64,000 nt of DNA from an uncultured beta proteobacterium (GTDB lineage Bacteria; Pseudomonadota; Gammaproteobacteria; Burkholderiales; Burkholderiaceae_C), in assembly GCA_903823025.1 (NCBI GenBank), contig CAIJRK010000003.1, positions 1 through 64,000 on the forward strand. Direction: 5' to 3'. Under the pieces are notes generated by a model that had not been told where the DNA came from, searched no databases, and saw only the letters and a program-made list of their open reading frames with translations. Shown here one piece after another: positions 56,546 to 64,000 of the stretch (position 1 is its first letter; each line of letters starts with the position of its first letter). The translations under genes were made by a program, and so were the position numbers.

Positions 56546-58198
56546 ATGGATTTCACCGTTAGTGTCCTGCTGGGCTCTTTTTTGCTGTCGATTGCAGCGC
56601 TTTTTGTGTTCATATGGTCGATGTCCAAAGGCTTGTTTGGGGACGGAAAAGTCGCTGCGGCGGTGATCTTTGCGCCCAAAGAGCTGGGCACGGTTGAAGA
56701 CCCCGCTGCAACAGCTGTTCAAAAAAGTGGCCTGCAGCAGGCTGTGGGTGCCACGGCACAGGCGATGGAGGCCGAGGATGCGCAAGACCGAATGCGGGCC
56801 GACCGCTCTACCTCGCTGGTGGTAGGTGTGTGTCTGACCTTAGCCGTGGTTTGGCTGGTATTGGCCTCATTCGCGGGTCTTATTTCTTCCATCAAGCTGC
56901 ACGCCCCTGATTGGTGGGTGCAATACGAATGGCTCACTTTTGGGCGCATCCGCCCGATCCACTTGAACCTGGTGGCCTACGGTTGGTGTTCGTTGTCGGG
57001 CATTGGCGTGGCCATCTGGATGATTCCGCGTTTGCTCAAGACGGAGTTGGTCGGCGCCAAATACGCGTTGATGGGCGGCGCGTTGTGGAGCATTGGCGTC
57101 ACGGCGGGCATCGTGGCGATTGCCACCGGTCATTCCGACGGGCTGGAGTGGCTTGAATTTCCATGGAAAATCGACATTTTGCTGGTGATTGGCGGCGCAT
57201 TGGTCGGCTTTCCGCTGTGGCTCACGCTGATGCAGCGCAAGGTCGAACACTTGTATGTGTCCGTCTGGTACATCGCCGCCGGTTTGCTGTGGTTCCCGGT
57301 TTTGTTCCTGATTGCCAACTGGCCCGGTCTGCACTTTGGCGTGCAACAAGCGACGATGAATTGGTGGTTTGGCCACAACGTGCTGGGCCTGTGGTTCACG
57401 CCACTTGGTCTGGCCGCTTCTTATTACTTCATTCCCAAGGTACTGGGCAAACCGATTCACTCCTACAACTTGTCGTTGCTGGGCTTTTGGTCGCTGGCTT
57501 TCTTTTATAGCCAAGTCGGCGGGCACCACCTGATTGGCGGGCCGATTCCGTCGTGGCTGGTCACGATCTCGATTGTGCAAAGTCTGATGATGGTGATTCC
57601 GGTGTTTGCCGTGGCGGTGAACCAGCACATGACCGTGTTGGGTAACTTTCGGGCGCTGGCTTATTCGCCAACGCTGCGTTTTATCGTGCTGGGCGCGATG
57701 ATGTACACCGCTGCGTCGGTGCAAGGTTCGATGGAAGCGCTGCGCGCTGTCAACACCGTCACTCACTTCACGCATTACACGGTTGCCCATTCCCATTTGG
57801 GGCTGTACGGCTTCTTCTCGATGGTGATGTTCGGCTCGATTTACTTCATCATGCCGCGCGTGATGAACTGGGAATGGCCGTACCCGAAACTGATTTCGCT
57901 GCACTTCTGGCTGGTTTTGATTGGCTTCGCGATTTACTTCATCTGGCTGTCGATTGGCGGTTGGTTGCAAGGCCTGGCGATGCTGGATGCGAAGACGCCC
58001 TTCATGGCGTCGGTGGCGCTGACCTTGCCTTATTTGCAGGGCCGCTCCATCGGCGGAGCCTTGATGACGCTGGGTCATTTGGTGTTCGCCGTTCACTTCT
58101 TTGCGATGGGCTGGAAGTTCGGTCCCAAGCGATTGGGCGCTACCTTATTGGGCCACTCCGTGCGCGCCCGCCTCTTGGCTAAAGGAGTCACAGCATGA
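56546..58198 (+). CDS. ccoN: cbb3-type cytochrome c oxidase subunit I with N-terminal CcoS/FixS-like extension
   Basis: LTFGRIRPIHLNLVAYGWCSLSG, WWFGHNVLGLWFTPLGLAASYYFIPK, FFYSQVGGHHL, HYTVAHSHLGLYG; N-terminus FVFIWSMSKGLFGDGKVAAAVIF resembles CcoS. Confidence 0.88.
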   Translation: MDFTVSVLLGSFLLSIAALFVFIWSMSKGLFGDGKVAAAVIFAPKELGTVEDPAATAVQKSGLQQAVGATAQAMEAEDAQDRMRADRSTSLVVGVCLTLAVVWLVLASFAGLISSIKLHAPDWWVQYEWLTFGRIRPIHLNLVAYGWCSLSGIGVAIWMIPRLLKTELVGAKYALMGGALWSIGVTAGIVAIATGHSDGLEWLEFPWKIDILLVIGGALVGFPLWLTLMQRKVEHLYVSVWYIAAGLLWFPVLFLIANWPGLHFGVQQATMNWWFGHNVLGLWFTPLGLAASYYFIPKVLGKPIHSYNLSLLGFWSLAFFYSQVGGHHLIGGPIPSWLVTISIVQSLMMVIPVFAVAVNQHMTVLGNFRALAYSPTLRFIVLGAMMYTAASVQGSMEALRAVNTVTHFTHYTVAHSHLGLYGFFSMVMFGSIYFIMPRVMNWEWPYPKLISLHFWLVLIGFAIYFIWLSIGGWLQGLAMLDAKTPFMASVALTLPYLQGRSIGGALMTLGHLVFAVHFFAMGWKFGPKRLGATLLGHSVRARLLAKGVTA

Positions 58199-58830
58199 GC
58201 GATAAAACCAGTTTCTGGGAAATGGACGAACTGCGTCTGATCATTGGCGCGATGGTGATTTTGGGTGGTGCTACTGGCGTGCTGGTTGTGCTGCCTTATG
58301 TGTTGCTCGAAGATGTGAAGCCGCCCGCCGGACTTAAACCCTACACGACGCAACAACTCGTAGGACGTCAGTCCTACATTGCCAACGGTTGTGTTTATTG
58401 CCACTCGCAGCAGCCCCGCGACATCGCCCAAGCACCAGACGCCACGCGCGGTTGGGGTCGTGCATCAGTTGCCGGTGACTATGCCTATGACACACCGCAT
58501 TTGTTGGGCACCATGCGCACCGGCCCCGACTTATTAAATATTGGCGCTCGCCAGCCCAGCAAAGACTGGCATTTAGGCCATTTGTTCCAGCCGCGCGCCT
58601 ATACGCCAGGTTCGATCATGCCGTCTTATCCATACCTGTTTGAAGTGCGCCAGGGCGAAGCCAAAGCGGGTGAAACGGTCGTGAAGTTGCCTCCAGCGTT
58701 TGCTCAATCAGGCCAGGTCGTGCTGGCCAAACCCGAGGCGCTGGCCTTGGTGGACTACCTGCTGTCGCTGGACCGCACTTACCCGGCCCTTCTCCCCTTA
58801 CCCGTCGCCGTGCCGAAGGAGCAGCCATGA
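58195..58830 (+). CDS. ccoO: cbb3-type oxidase subunit II, monoheme
   Basis: GRQSYIANGCVYCHSQQPRD, SVAGDYAYDTPHLLGTMRTGPDLLNIGAR, MPSYPYLF. Confidence 0.9.
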   Translation: MSDKTSFWEMDELRLIIGAMVILGGATGVLVVLPYVLLEDVKPPAGLKPYTTQQLVGRQSYIANGCVYCHSQQPRDIAQAPDATRGWGRASVAGDYAYDTPHLLGTMRTGPDLLNIGARQPSKDWHLGHLFQPRAYTPGSIMPSYPYLFEVRQGEAKAGETVVKLPPAFAQSGQVVLAKPEALALVDYLLSLDRTYPALLPLPVAVPKEQP

Positions 58831-59426
58831 GCAAGAACAAAGATTCCAGCGAACAGCGTCGGCGCGAGAACGCTGACCCGGATGAGAACGTTCGTCCATT
58901 GCCGTGGTTTTTGGTGATGCTCCTCGGCGCTATGGCGATGTGGGGCGCTTTCTATATCTACAGCACGCCATCCGGCGAGGATTCTTCCTATGGCGACCAG
59001 CGCACTGTGTCCACGTTGCGCCCGCCGGTGCCGGTGGCAGGCGCTGTGATGTCGGTGGACGGCAAGCAGATTTACGCCAGCAAGTGCGTGGCCTGCCACC
59101 AAGCGACGGGGCAAGGCATTGCAGGCGTCTTCCCGCCGCTGGCCGCCTCCGAGTGGGTACTGGGAGATGAAAAAATCCTGACCCATATCCTGCTGCACGG
59201 TATCAATGGCGCAATTGAAGTCAAAGGCGTCATCTACAACGGCGCCATGCCGGCCTGGAACACCATGAGCGATGCTGAACTGGCAGCGGTCATGACCTAC
59301 ATCCGTTCCGACTGGGGCAACCAGGCCGCCGCCATCACGCCCGACACCGTCAAGGCGCAACGTGAAGCGACCCAGAGTCGAACCGAGCCTTACCAAGGTG
59401 GACAAGAACTCAAAGCCGCCCTTTAA
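58827..59426 (+). CDS. Membrane-anchored monoheme cytochrome c (CcoP-position subunit)
   Basis: One N-terminal TM (PWFLVMLLGAMAMWGAFYIY), single CVACH motif; ATGA overlap with ccoO. Confidence 0.85.
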   Translation: MSKNKDSSEQRRRENADPDENVRPLPWFLVMLLGAMAMWGAFYIYSTPSGEDSSYGDQRTVSTLRPPVPVAGAVMSVDGKQIYASKCVACHQATGQGIAGVFPPLAASEWVLGDEKILTHILLHGINGAIEVKGVIYNGAMPAWNTMSDAELAAVMTYIRSDWGNQAAAITPDTVKAQREATQSRTEPYQGGQELKAAL

Positions 59427-60063
59427 AGCGGTTGAGCCGCCCGTGCGGCTGACCCAGACGTTCGCGGCCAGTCTGTTGGCGCTGCTGCTCAGTCTGGCGG
59501 CGATCTTTGCAGCCACCCACCAAGGCCAAGCCTTCACCACCGAAACCTTGCGTCGCAGTGAGGTGGCGCGGGCGCCGCAGCCTATTCCAGACTTTGAGGT
59601 ACACGATAGCAACGGCCAAAAAACCACCTTGCATCAATTGCTGGGCGCCGACGGGCGGGTCTGGATTGTGGACTTTGTCTATACCCGTTGCCAAACCGTT
59701 TGCCTGTCTTTGGGGTCGGTGTACCAACAGTTGCAGCAACAGTTGTTGGCCCGTGGTTTGCAAGATCAAGTGGGTCTGTTGTCGGTCAGTTTCGACCCGG
59801 CCAATGACGACGCCGCCGCGCTGCAAGCCTACGCGCACCGAATGCAGATGAACCCCGCCGTCTGGCGCCTCGTCACGCTTTCTCAAGCGCAGGATCGGCG
59901 TGGTTTGCTGGACGCTTTTGGCATCATGGTGGTGCCCGCGCCTTTGGGTGAGTTTGAACACAATGCAGCCCTGCACATCGTCGATGCCCGAGGCCGATTG
60001 GTTCGCATTCTGGGTTATGACGCCCTCGACCGGGTGCTCGACTGGGCGCTGCTGCCCACCTGA
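59362..60063 (+). CDS. SCO1/SenC family copper chaperone
   Basis: WIVDFVYTRCQTVCLSLGSVYQQLQ (CxxxC), VGLLSVSFDPANDDAAALQAYA; true start may be downstream of 59362. Confidence 0.85.
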   Translation: MKRPRVEPSLTKVDKNSKPPFKAVEPPVRLTQTFAASLLALLLSLAAIFAATHQGQAFTTETLRRSEVARAPQPIPDFEVHDSNGQKTTLHQLLGADGRVWIVDFVYTRCQTVCLSLGSVYQQLQQQLLARGLQDQVGLLSVSFDPANDDAAALQAYAHRMQMNPAVWRLVTLSQAQDRRGLLDAFGIMVVPAPLGEFEHNAALHIVDARGRLVRILGYDALDRVLDWALLPT

Positions 60064-60674
60064 TGCACCTGATGAAGCGACTTCAAGGCGTGACGCGGCA
60101 CACCGCCACCGCCCTCATGATCAGTCTTTTGGCCGTGGCTTTGTCGGTGCCGCCCCTGCGTCGGTTGATTGAACAAAGCATGGTGTGGCACATGGTGATT
60201 CAGTTACCAATGCTGGCGCTGGGCGGCTGGCTGTGTCTTGGTGCTCTGCTGTCCAGACGTGCCTCCGAGCGGCTGGCGCCGTGGAATCGGTATGGCCTGA
60301 CCGGCTTTATTGCCGCCCAAGGCATCGTGGCCTATTGGATGCTGCCGCTCGCCATTGACCGGGCTGTGGTGCTGGCACTGGCGGATGTGACCAAGCTGCT
60401 GAGTTGTTTTGTTTGCGGCGCCCTGCTCAAACATTCTGTGCAACGCGCTCCCTTGGCCGTTCAACTCTTTTTTGTGGGGACAACGGTGTCCATGATGATC
60501 TGGTTGGGCACTTACTTTGCCACCACTGACCGACGTCTTTGCAATGCCTATTCGCTACAAAGTCAGATTGAAACCGGCTGGGGGTTGGTGCTGCTGGGGG
60601 TGGCGTTGGGTGGCATCTGGCTCATACACGCCATTTTTCGCACGCCAGGCGACAGAGAGCGGCGCCTCTTTTAA
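60063..60674 (+). CDS. Multi-TM membrane protein in the oxidase operon, function unknown
   Basis: 203 aa, about 5 hydrophobic segments, starts at the SCO stop; possibly oxidase accessory (context only). Confidence 0.6.
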   Translation: MHLMKRLQGVTRHTATALMISLLAVALSVPPLRRLIEQSMVWHMVIQLPMLALGGWLCLGALLSRRASERLAPWNRYGLTGFIAAQGIVAYWMLPLAIDRAVVLALADVTKLLSCFVCGALLKHSVQRAPLAVQLFFVGTTVSMMIWLGTYFATTDRRLCNAYSLQSQIETGWGLVLLGVALGGIWLIHAIFRTPGDRERRLF

Positions 60675-60809
60675 GATAGGTTTAAGGCGGCAGGGGCAGA
60701 CTGGCGGTGTTCAATAACCCTCGCGTGACCTGCGATGCAACGCCTGACCAGGCGACTATTTGCATGGCCCGTTTCACGCTCGCCTTCGCGAAACGGCTTC
60801 GTCAAAACC

Positions 60810-62132
60810 ATGAAAAAAATTCTTATCGGGCTTCTTGCCCTTGTCTCGCTCGCTTGGGGTTGGGACCTGCTCTTAAATACCAACCCATCCGGCGGCTCTT
60901 TGCTGTGGACGATTCGCCAGGAAGGCTTGTACCTGACCGGCCTTTATTCCATTGCCTTGATGTCGTTGTCCATGCTTTTGGCCACCCGCCCCACTTGGCT
61001 GGAGCGCCCGCTCGGCGGCATGGATCAGGTTTACCGGCTGCATAAATGGTCTGGCATTCTGGCGATCAGTTTTGCCGCCGCGCACTGGCTGGTCGAATGG
61101 TCGTCAGACCTTCTCAAAGCCACGATTGGTCGCGAAGGCCGTATCCCCAAAGAGCGATTAAACGGTTTTTGGGAAGTGTTACGCGATCTGGCCGAGGACA
61201 TGGGCGAGTGGGCCATTTACGCGGTCTTGGCGATGCTGGTGATCACGCTGTGGAAACGTTTTCCGTATCAAATCTGGCGCCTCCTTCACAAAGTCATGCC
61301 GGTGCTTTATCTGATGCTGGTCTTTCACGCGGCCTTGTTGTCGCCGCTTGACTACTGGGTTCAGCCGGTCGGTGGCTTGATGGCGTTGCTGATGGCGGGG
61401 GGTGTGATGGCCAGCGTGCTCTCACTGACCGGTCTGATTGGACGGCCCCGGCAGGTGGCGGGGACGATTGCGTCCGTCAATAGCAGCGCGGGCGGTGTGA
61501 CCGAAGTGACGTGTCAACTTAAAGAAGGCTGGAAGGGTCATCGCCCAGGTCAGTTTGCGTTCATCACGTTTAACCGCCTGGAAGGCGCGCATCCTTTCAC
61601 CATCGCCAGCGCTGACCGTACAGATCGCACGATTACTTTTCAGATCAAGGCGCTGGGTAATTACACCCGTGGACTGGCCGCGCGTTTGCACATCGGACAA
61701 ACGGTCAAGGTTGAAGGCCCGTATGGCCGTTTTAATCTCGCGCGTTGCAACCCGCGTGCGCAACAGCTTTGGATTGCGGGCGGCATTGGTGTCACGCCGT
61801 TTCTGGCTTGGCTGGAAGCGTTGCAAGCGGATCCGAAAAATGCACCAGCGGCAGACCTTCATTACTGCACCCGAGACAGCGAGACGGACAGTTTTGTCGC
61901 CCGGTTAACGTCGCTGTGCGCCACGCTTCCCGGCATTCAACTGCATGTGCACGGGTCGCAGCAAGGGGAGTCGCTAACGGCGCAAACGCTGGTGACGGAC
62001 CTAGGTCGCGCCAAACGTGCCGAGATTTGGTTCTGCGGGCCACAAGGCCTGGCTACCGCTCTTAAAAATCAAATGACCAGCACCTGGCGTGGCAAGTTGC
62101 GCTTTCATCAAGAGGCTTTTGAGATGCGGTGA
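60810..62132 (+). CDS. Ferric reductase-like transmembrane / FAD-NAD(P)-binding oxidoreductase
   Basis: TM His-rich segments (RLHKWSGIL...AAHWLVEW), HPFTIASADRTD, VKVEGPYGRF, WIAGGIGVTPFLAWLE, WFCGPQGLATAL. Confidence 0.85.
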   Translation: MKKILIGLLALVSLAWGWDLLLNTNPSGGSLLWTIRQEGLYLTGLYSIALMSLSMLLATRPTWLERPLGGMDQVYRLHKWSGILAISFAAAHWLVEWSSDLLKATIGREGRIPKERLNGFWEVLRDLAEDMGEWAIYAVLAMLVITLWKRFPYQIWRLLHKVMPVLYLMLVFHAALLSPLDYWVQPVGGLMALLMAGGVMASVLSLTGLIGRPRQVAGTIASVNSSAGGVTEVTCQLKEGWKGHRPGQFAFITFNRLEGAHPFTIASADRTDRTITFQIKALGNYTRGLAARLHIGQTVKVEGPYGRFNLARCNPRAQQLWIAGGIGVTPFLAWLEALQADPKNAPAADLHYCTRDSETDSFVARLTSLCATLPGIQLHVHGSQQGESLTAQTLVTDLGRAKRAEIWFCGPQGLATALKNQMTSTWRGKLRFHQEAFEMR

Positions 62133-62194
62133 GTAGGCATTCGGTTCAAAGGGTTGTACGTATTTAAAAACCTTGAGAACCAGCGGCCTTCACC

Positions 62195-63052
62195 TTATTC
62201 GTCATTGCGCACAGGGATTGCCTCTTTGAGGCTGGAGACACTTTCTATGTATTTGCGCAAAATTTGCTGTTCAACTTTGACACGGTCGTTGGGCCGACAG
62301 GTGTAGCGAACCGTTAAATCGGTGCTCTTGCCATCATCAAGCGTAATAATGACCCGTGTTTCGGCGGATGGCAGGTCCACATGATGAGACAACTCAAAAC
62401 TTTTCAAATGCGCATTGGCTTGCTTTTGCCAAATCGCACAAGCCTGATTGGCCGCGTTGGTCAAAGCATTCTCATGCTGCGTGATGTTCCAGGTTCGGTC
62501 GATCTTGATGGACAGCAGGTAAATGACAAATTCACCGGTCACGGTGAAATTTCTCACCGTCTGCGTCAGTAGCATCGAGTTTGGAATGGTCATCGTCTGC
62601 CCCGTGACCTGATGGCCTTGGCGGGTTTCGAGCACGGTGGTGTACATGGCGTTGATGTCCACAACACGCCCGGATGCATTGCCGATTTCGATGTAGTCTC
62701 CAAAACCGAAGGGTCTTGTGACCGTGATATTCACGAATCCAATGAGATTGAGCAGGGCTTCTTTGCTCACAATCAGAATGGCACCCGCCACCGCCGCAAG
62801 CGACAGGGCAAAGCCTGCGATTTTGGAGCCCCAGATCGCAATCAGCGTCACGGCAGCCGTGATCATGACCACATTGCGCCAAATAACCTGACGCTCACGG
62901 CGAACGGCCAGTGTTCCCTCCGTGCGCGCCAGCATCTTGCGAATGATGCTCAGACTGAGGGGCGTGATGATGAGCGCCAGTAATGTAATCGTCAATCGCG
63001 AAAATTCTTCGATCGCGAAGAGGTGCAATAAATCAATAACACGCTCGATCAC
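62195..63052 (-). CDS. Small-conductance mechanosensitive channel (MscS) family protein
   Basis: LAAVAGAILIVSKEALLNLIGFVNITVTRPFGFGDYIEIG. GTG start at 63052 preferred: GGAGGTGCGTCGTG on - strand. Confidence 0.85.
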   Translation of the reverse strand: MIERVIDLLHLFAIEEFSRLTITLLALIITPLSLSIIRKMLARTEGTLAVRRERQVIWRNVVMITAAVTLIAIWGSKIAGFALSLAAVAGAILIVSKEALLNLIGFVNITVTRPFGFGDYIEIGNASGRVVDINAMYTTVLETRQGHQVTGQTMTIPNSMLLTQTVRNFTVTGEFVIYLLSIKIDRTWNITQHENALTNAANQACAIWQKQANAHLKSFELSHHVDLPSAETRVIITLDDGKSTDLTVRYTCRPNDRVKVEQQILRKYIESVSSLKEAIPVRNDE

Positions 63053-63347
63053 GACGCACCTCCACCAGAAAACAACCCCAAGCCTCTTGGCTTGCCTTCT
63101 GTACCTGATTGCATGAAGAAGCCTTTGTTCTATAAATTCAGTGAAATTTGGCAGCACTTCGGCCTGCCTTCAAACCAGCGTTCTCCATTGAGTCAAACCC
63201 CGGTTGAGACGGTGCAGTCTGTTCGGTTGCGACAAGAGACTTGAAGCTTTGAGGGCCTGGCTTTTGCAAGGTCGCCCAATCAGACGGGTGGCCTTGCGGG
63301 CGCTTGCTTGGCTGGACGAGACTGGCAGGTGTACGCGGTGGATTGTC

Positions 63348-63379
63348 GCTTATCGGCTTATCGGCTTATCGGCTTATCG
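63348..63379. repeat. Four exact tandem copies of GCTTATCG
   Basis: GCTTATCG at 63348, 63356, 63364, 63372. Confidence 0.9.
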
Positions 63380-63571
63380 TGGTTTCCAGGCGTTCCAGCA
63401 CGGTAATGCGCGAACATCAAAAATCTTTTGCTGCTAAAGATTAGCAAGTCTGTTGACTTGCATGGCGCCTGACTCGACGATACTTGCCGCCCTTCATTTG
63501 CAGCAGCATTTCGACATGATGCCAACGACTTTTGCAGCGTCCCGACATCACGGCATATTTCTGATTTATTC

Positions 63572-63601
63572 AAAAAAGTCCATCAGGTCAATGGGCTTTT
63601 T
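63572..63601. terminator. Possible terminator hairpin
   Basis: AAAAAAGTCCAT-CAGGTCA-ATGGGCTTTTT with one G-U pair. Confidence 0.4.
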
Positions 63602-64000
63602 ACATATCACCAGCGCCACAAAATGACTTCATCAATCTTTCTAAACACAGTTAACTTTATTTAAATAAAAAATTAATTTGTAACAAAAATCATCAACAAT
63701 AGCGATTTAATAACAAAAATAAATTAAATCCTATGTCAACTTCTCCTGCTTCAGAAGGTAGCAAAAATTCAATGAAAGTGGGGTTCTGTTCTGGGACGGG
63801 CATATTGAATCCTTGCACGAACAAATGGGAAACGCGGTCATGGCACGGTCAACTTTCGGAGAAAGTTAACTGGTGGGTTGTTGTTGTTCACCGCGATGAT
63901 CTTGAAACAGAAAATATTGAAAATCGTGGCGGTACGGGGTTTCCAGTTCACGGCTCAAAGACAAGAGGCTTGGCATCCGCCAGAAGTTCCGGGACAGAGT

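Noticed and set aside
56867-58096. 409 aa ORF on - strand
   Set aside because: Antisense to ccoN; composition (His/Gln/Arg-rich) is that of a reverse-frame artefact.

Overview
Chromosomal window from a betaproteobacterium; gene content looks like Burkholderiales, probably Comamonadaceae (inferred from the sequence only). Left to right it contains: the str operon on - (tuf partial, fusA, rpsG, rpsL); dacC, a 2Fe-2S ferredoxin-like protein, a VanZ-like protein, and hemJ divergent from hemB; a CorA-type transporter, dienelactone hydrolase, BCCT transporter and patatin; a complete type II secretion cluster (gspF,E,D,N,M,L,K,J,I,H,G on -, gspC divergent on +); rpe, apaG, a Gcr-type recombinase, thiL, pgpA, cinA/pncC; a glycerol module (glpK-glpR on -; ABC importer glpSTPQUV and glpD on +); the spc/alpha ribosomal operons (rplN to rplQ) followed by an initiator tRNA-fMet; glrK-qseG-glrR; opgGH; an unusual cbb3-type oxidase operon with SCO and a ferric-reductase-like protein; an MscS channel; and an AT-rich, repeat-bearing right edge. 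No phage, IS element or CRISPR was recognised. The strongest hidden signal is a complete sigma-54 promoter between glrR and opgG: two TGTC-N10-GACA GlrR-type sites, a consensus IHF site and a -24/-12 element. This predicts GlrR control of periplasmic glucan synthesis. Other notable signals are a structured, terminator-ended RNA candidate between hemJ and hemB, a CcoS-CcoN fusion with a monoheme CcoP-like subunit and a highly structured leader, and a glycerol ABC importer whose two ATPases carry complementary degenerate motifs.
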